The notes beneath the pieces are model-generated. The model did no database searches and was not told the origin of the DNA. It saw only the letters and a program-made list of their open reading frames with translations. DNA of 64,000 nt, taken from positions 1 through 64,000 of the forward strand of contig DLFD01000031.1 in assembly GCA_002482005.1 (NCBI GenBank), given 5' to 3'. This document shows positions 60,461 to 64,000 of this stretch, piece after piece. The translations under genes and the position numbers were made by a program. Source of the DNA: Lachnospiraceae bacterium UBA7729. GTDB lineage: Bacteria; Bacillota; Clostridia; Lachnospirales; Lachnospiraceae. The stretch's first letter is position 1; each line of letters begins with the position of its first letter.

Positions 60461-63148
60461 ATGGAGAATGATTTGAAGCCGATCACGAAGAGAAAATACA
60501 TCCTCATATATACAATCATGTTCCTGGCCGTCTGTCTGGCTGTATTTGGCACTTTCCTTTCTGAGGGAAGGAGTCTTGTATGTACCGTGGATGGGGAATC
60601 TCAGTATATTCTCTATCTGCGGTATATGGGTCAGTATCTGAGAGAGAGTATCACTGGATTTTTCCATGGCGACTTCCGTCTCAGAGAGTTTGATTTTTCT
60701 ATCGGGATCGGGGATGACATCGGCGCCATCGTCCGGTTCCATCCCCTTGATCTTCTTTCGGTATTTGTTCCGGCAAAGGATACGGAACAGCTCTACGCCA
60801 TCATTCTCCTTCTGCGTTTTTATCTGGCCGGTCTTGCCTTTTCAGCCTATGCGTTTTCCATGCATGCTTTTCCAGGAAGAGAAGAACTTCATGAAGCGAA
60901 GGCAGCCTGGGAAAATGTTCTGAGCGGCAGTCTTGTCTATATCTTCTGCGGATATATGCTGATCCGTGTTACCAATCATCCGACTTATGCCGCTCCTTTC
61001 GTTGTCTTTCCGCTGCTTCTTCTGGGAATGGAGAGAGTCCTTCAGAAAAAGGGCCTTCTGCTGTTTCCGGCAGCGGTCCTGCTTGGGTTCTGGAGCAATT
61101 ATTACTTTATGTATATCTGTTCCATAGGACTGCTTGTCTATGCGCTTCTGAGATATCCGGAGGCAGTGAGAGAGCAGAGACTGAAATCTTTCTTTTTTTA
61201 TGCAGGGAAACTGGCTCTTCTCTATCTGCTGGGACTGATCTCTTCGATGCTGACGCTTCTTCCGGCACTCCTCCGGTACAGGGATTCCTACCGGACGAGC
61301 CAGACATCTGTCATGCAGGATCTTTTTGTCTATGGGGATAAAAGGCGTTATGCTGCATGGTTTCTGAATATGATCAGCCCTTATCAGAGCTCCGGCAACG
61401 GACTCGCCCTTAATTTTTCGGTGATCGTTCTTCCGGCGATAGCCATACTGTTCACGACTGCGTTCCGGAAGTACCGGACTCTTCGACTTTCGCTTCTGCT
61501 GGAGCTTCTTGCGCTTCTCGTCCCTCTGTTCGGTTTTGTCTTTGCGGCTTTCAATAATGAGAACAACCGATGGATCTTCCTGATCGCCTTTTCACTGGGA
61601 ATCTGCTGTGTGAGGACGATCGACTCTTTTGCCTGCCTGGAAGGGAAGCAGCTGCGTGCGGTGCTGTTTACCGGAGGACTGTTTGTCCTGCTGGTCCTTG
61701 CTGAGGCAGTTCTGGCTGGCAGAAATCGTTATAACGAGATCGGTGCGGCAGAGCTTGGCTGCCTGATCCTTCTGCTGCTGGTATTTCGGAAAAAGAGGAC
61801 AAGCCTGCAGCGGGTACGCCGCCTGGTTCTTGCCGTGTGTGCTGTTTCATGCGGAATCGGCGGGATCATGACATATGCGCCTTTCGGGGGAGAGCTGTAT
61901 CGCTCTTATCAGAAGAGCGGAGATACGATTGAGAGATATGAGCAGCTGGAACGCGGCGCTGCAGCAGATATCCCGGATGATTCCTTCTATCGTGTGGATG
62001 CAGGCGATGTGATGCATGGTCTCGAGAATTCCGCGGAGTTTTTCGGCTACAACAGCATCGGCATGTACAACAGTATTCTGAACAGAAGTCTGATCGAAAC
62101 TCTGAATGAGGAGGACAATGTCGGGCTTGATGCGGTCACCCAGGTCCATGATCTGGACGGCTGGCCGGTCTCGGAGAATCTGGCTCATGTGAAATATTTC
62201 CTTGCAGATGAGAAAAACAGGAAGAAGGTTCCTTACGGATACTCATCGGAGCCTGTTATGAATAGGGGGAAGACCGGGGTATACGAGAACGAGAATCTGC
62301 TTGCAGCAGGGTATACGGCAGACCATTTCATCACATGGGAGAACTATCAGCGGCTTTCGGATATCGAAAAGGAGATGGTTAAGCTGGACGCGGTCGTCCT
62401 TCCGCGGGGGGATGATCATGCCGGAGAGCGGATGACGGAAGCCGGGCTTACCGAGGTCACAAAGCCGTCGGCAAGGATATCGGCTGCAGAGCCGGAGCTT
62501 TCTGAGAATGGAGAAAAGGTCACACTGCGCTTCCATGCGGAGAAAGGAACCTGCAGCTTTCTGAGACTGAAGGGACTTCATGGCTATTCAGATTATGAGC
62601 CTCTCTATGTCATCGCAGATGGGATCCGGACTCATGTCTATCTGAGGGGCAGCACGAATGTCTATACGATCGGAAGGACGGATTATCTGTTCAATCTTGG
62701 CTATAACGATGAGGATGCCGAAAGAAAGGCAGTCATCCGTTTTTCTTCGCCGAAGGGATACAGACTGGACAAGGCGGAGATCCTTTCTGTCTCAATGGAC
62801 GGATACGAAGAGAAGATAGCAGCGCTGAATGAGGAATCTCTGAAGAAAGAGAAGATCAGGGATGGACTTTTCGAGGGAGAGATCACTGTATCAAAGCCGA
62901 AGCTGGCGGTTTTCACCGCATCTGTGCAGAATGGATGGGACCTCTATGTGGACGGGGAGAAAACGCCTGTCCTGACCCTGAATGGCATGTATGCAGGCAC
63001 TTGTCTGAAACCCGGCGTCCACCAGATCAGACTGGTCTACCATACGCCCGGACTTAGGAGCGGAGCTCTGTGCACTCTGCTCGGGCTTGTTTCTTTTCTG
63101 GCACTGGCGGTATCTTCGCGGCGCAGAAAGAAAGAGAGAGATCTATGA
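60461..63148 (+). CDS. YfhO family membrane protein
   Basis: YfhO proteins are large GT-C-like membrane proteins; in B. subtilis YfhO is needed to add sugar to lipoteichoic acid. This 895-residue protein has about a dozen membrane spans in residues 15-470, a large outer domain, and a last membrane span at about 868-888 before a basic tail. The first outer loop carries CTVDGESQYILYLRYMG, a conserved acidic motif, and later IGIGDDIGAIVRFHPLDLL. The start at ATG 60461 lacks a clear ribosome site; TTG 60473 has GGAGA and is an alternative. The next gene overlaps by 4 bp. Confidence 0.82.
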   Translation: MENDLKPITKRKYILIYTIMFLAVCLAVFGTFLSEGRSLVCTVDGESQYILYLRYMGQYLRESITGFFHGDFRLREFDFSIGIGDDIGAIVRFHPLDLLSVFVPAKDTEQLYAIILLLRFYLAGLAFSAYAFSMHAFPGREELHEAKAAWENVLSGSLVYIFCGYMLIRVTNHPTYAAPFVVFPLLLLGMERVLQKKGLLLFPAAVLLGFWSNYYFMYICSIGLLVYALLRYPEAVREQRLKSFFFYAGKLALLYLLGLISSMLTLLPALLRYRDSYRTSQTSVMQDLFVYGDKRRYAAWFLNMISPYQSSGNGLALNFSVIVLPAIAILFTTAFRKYRTLRLSLLLELLALLVPLFGFVFAAFNNENNRWIFLIAFSLGICCVRTIDSFACLEGKQLRAVLFTGGLFVLLVLAEAVLAGRNRYNEIGAAELGCLILLLLVFRKKRTSLQRVRRLVLAVCAVSCGIGGIMTYAPFGGELYRSYQKSGDTIERYEQLERGAAADIPDDSFYRVDAGDVMHGLENSAEFFGYNSIGMYNSILNRSLIETLNEEDNVGLDAVTQVHDLDGWPVSENLAHVKYFLADEKNRKKVPYGYSSEPVMNRGKTGVYENENLLAAGYTADHFITWENYQRLSDIEKEMVKLDAVVLPRGDDHAGERMTEAGLTEVTKPSARISAAEPELSENGEKVTLRFHAEKGTCSFLRLKGLHGYSDYEPLYVIADGIRTHVYLRGSTNVYTIGRTDYLFNLGYNDEDAERKAVIRFSSPKGYRLDKAEILSVSMDGYEEKIAALNEESLKKEKIRDGLFEGEITVSKPKLAVFTASVQNGWDLYVDGEKTPVLTLNGMYAGTCLKPGVHQIRLVYHTPGLRSGALCTLLGLVSFLALAVSSRRRKKERDL

Positions 63149-64000
63149 CCAAGAAGAAATACGGAAAGTATATCCTGATCTATACTTTGCTTTTTGCTGC
63201 CGTCTTTCTGGCAGTCTTTTTTCCATACCTTTCAGAGGGAAAGAATCTGATCGGCAAGGGCGACGGAGAATCTCAGTACATCCTTCAGCTCCGCTATATG
63301 GGGGAGTGGCTGAGGGAGACTTTTGCCGGATTTTTGCAAGGGAACCTGCAGCCAAGGCGTTTTGACTTCACGATCGGCATGGGTGACGATATCGGGGCGG
63401 TTGTACGCTTTCATCCGCTGGATCTTCTCTCGGTCTTTGTCCCGGGGGAGAACACGGAAGGGCTATACAGTCTCCTGACGGTCCTGCGCTGCTATCTGGC
63501 CGGACTCAGTCTGTCCGCTTATACATTTCACTTCGGGAAAAGCTTTAGAGCGGCTCTTTCCGGTGCGCTCTGCTATGTTTTCTGCGGGTTTACTTTCGGA
63601 CTTGGGATCGTCCATCCGACTTATATGTCCCACATGATCCTCTTCCCGATGCTCATGCTGGGGGCAGAGTATATGATGGACCCGGAGAGAAAACATTCGC
63701 CGGCTCTCTTTATCATCTCGGCCGCACTCGGTTTCATCAGCAATTATTACTTCATGTATATCAGTTCCTTCGGCCTTCTGGCCTACGTGCTGATCCGCTT
63801 CTTCGCAATCTACAGAGAGGACAGGCTGAAAAACTTCTTCAGGCTTCTGGTCTCGATGATATTGGCTTATCTGACAGGACTGTGCATCTCTGCAGTTTTT
63901 CTGCTTCCGGCACTTCTCAGGTATGGAAGCAGTCTGAGGGCTGTCCATGATACAGAGAAGAACAGTCTTCTGTTTTATAAGGACAAGAGGCGGTATCTGG
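63145..64000 (+). CDS. YfhO family membrane protein, partial (runs off the window)
   Basis: This gene starts at ATG 63145, overlapping the previous stop codon (ATGA), and stays open to the last base, giving at least 285 residues. It is a close paralogue of the upstream YfhO: GKGDGESQYILQLRYMG and IGMGDDIGAVVRFHPLDLLS match the same positions, and ISNYYFMYISSFGLLAYV matches SNYYFMYICSIGLLVYA. The 3' part lies outside the window. Being duplicated and coupled, the two may form a pair or serve different acceptors. Confidence 0.85.
   Translation, partial: MTKKKYGKYILIYTLLFAAVFLAVFFPYLSEGKNLIGKGDGESQYILQLRYMGEWLRETFAGFLQGNLQPRRFDFTIGMGDDIGAVVRFHPLDLLSVFVPGENTEGLYSLLTVLRCYLAGLSLSAYTFHFGKSFRAALSGALCYVFCGFTFGLGIVHPTYMSHMILFPMLMLGAEYMMDPERKHSPALFIISAALGFISNYYFMYISSFGLLAYVLIRFFAIYREDRLKNFFRLLVSMILAYLTGLCISAVFLLPALLRYGSSLRAVHDTEKNSLLFYKDKRRYL

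Overview
The window looks like a stretch of chromosome from a low-to-mid GC Gram-positive anaerobe of the class Clostridia, most likely a Lachnospiraceae-type gut bacterium. Signs are CodY, a CIRCE-controlled groESL operon, an RNase J / IreB / RuvX / DUF1292 cluster, Firmicutes-type ThiI without rhodanese paired with its own cysteine desulfurase, ScpAB, and a sodium-pumping biotin decarboxylase. Genes are densely packed and almost all on the + strand. No phage, transposase, integrase or CRISPR array was seen.

Layout. 1-330: tRNA-Glu and tRNA-Val. 430-2799: Leloir galactose genes galK and galE. 3214-7407: prmA, rsmE, a NifS-like cysteine desulfurase and thiI. 7643-7876 (-): HPr-like protein. 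7985-14671: mtaB, ireB, ruvX, DUF1292, RNase J, a YlbF-family gene, trmR-like methyltransferase and a U32 (TrhP-like) protein, which is rich in RNA processing and RNA modification. 14694-23441: Na/Pi cotransporter, Sfp-type transferase, comM, dprA, topA, codY. 23655-25726: groESL behind a promoter and CIRCE. 26017-31624: two unknown membrane proteins, guaB, a membrane-anchored amidase, and a HEAT plus TRM11-like methyltransferase. 31784-34875: tRNA-Gly and a class II aldolase on +, then a - strand operon (precorrin-2 dehydrogenase-like, rnhA, DAHP synthase). 35123-43462: tyrS, alaS, rpsU, cardiolipin synthase, phosphoesterase, scpA, scpB. 43479-46035: an XdhC-like molybdenum hydroxylase accessory protein with modB and modC. 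46210-51703: a five-gene sodium-translocating decarboxylase cluster carrying two different carboxyltransferases. 52046-64000: a cell-surface region with an acyltransferase-rhodanese fusion, three tandem GT-C-like membrane proteins, an L,D-transpeptidase, a WbqC-family protein and two tandem YfhO-like proteins, the last cut by the window end.

The most notable points are: (1) the decarboxylase cluster, which holds both a 12S-type (acyl-CoA) and a 5S-type (pyruvate/oxaloacetate) carboxyltransferase with one biotin carrier and a sodium pump; (2) the tandem polytopic paralogues in the surface region and an acyltransferase fused to a rhodanese domain without its catalytic cysteine; (3) an XdhC-like protein with unusual domain order; (4) several families of intergenic repeats, including a GC-rich element present in two inverted copies 24 kb apart and short direct repeats bracketing groESL. 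Start codons were chosen from Shine-Dalgarno spacing and family alignment from memory. No database search was possible.
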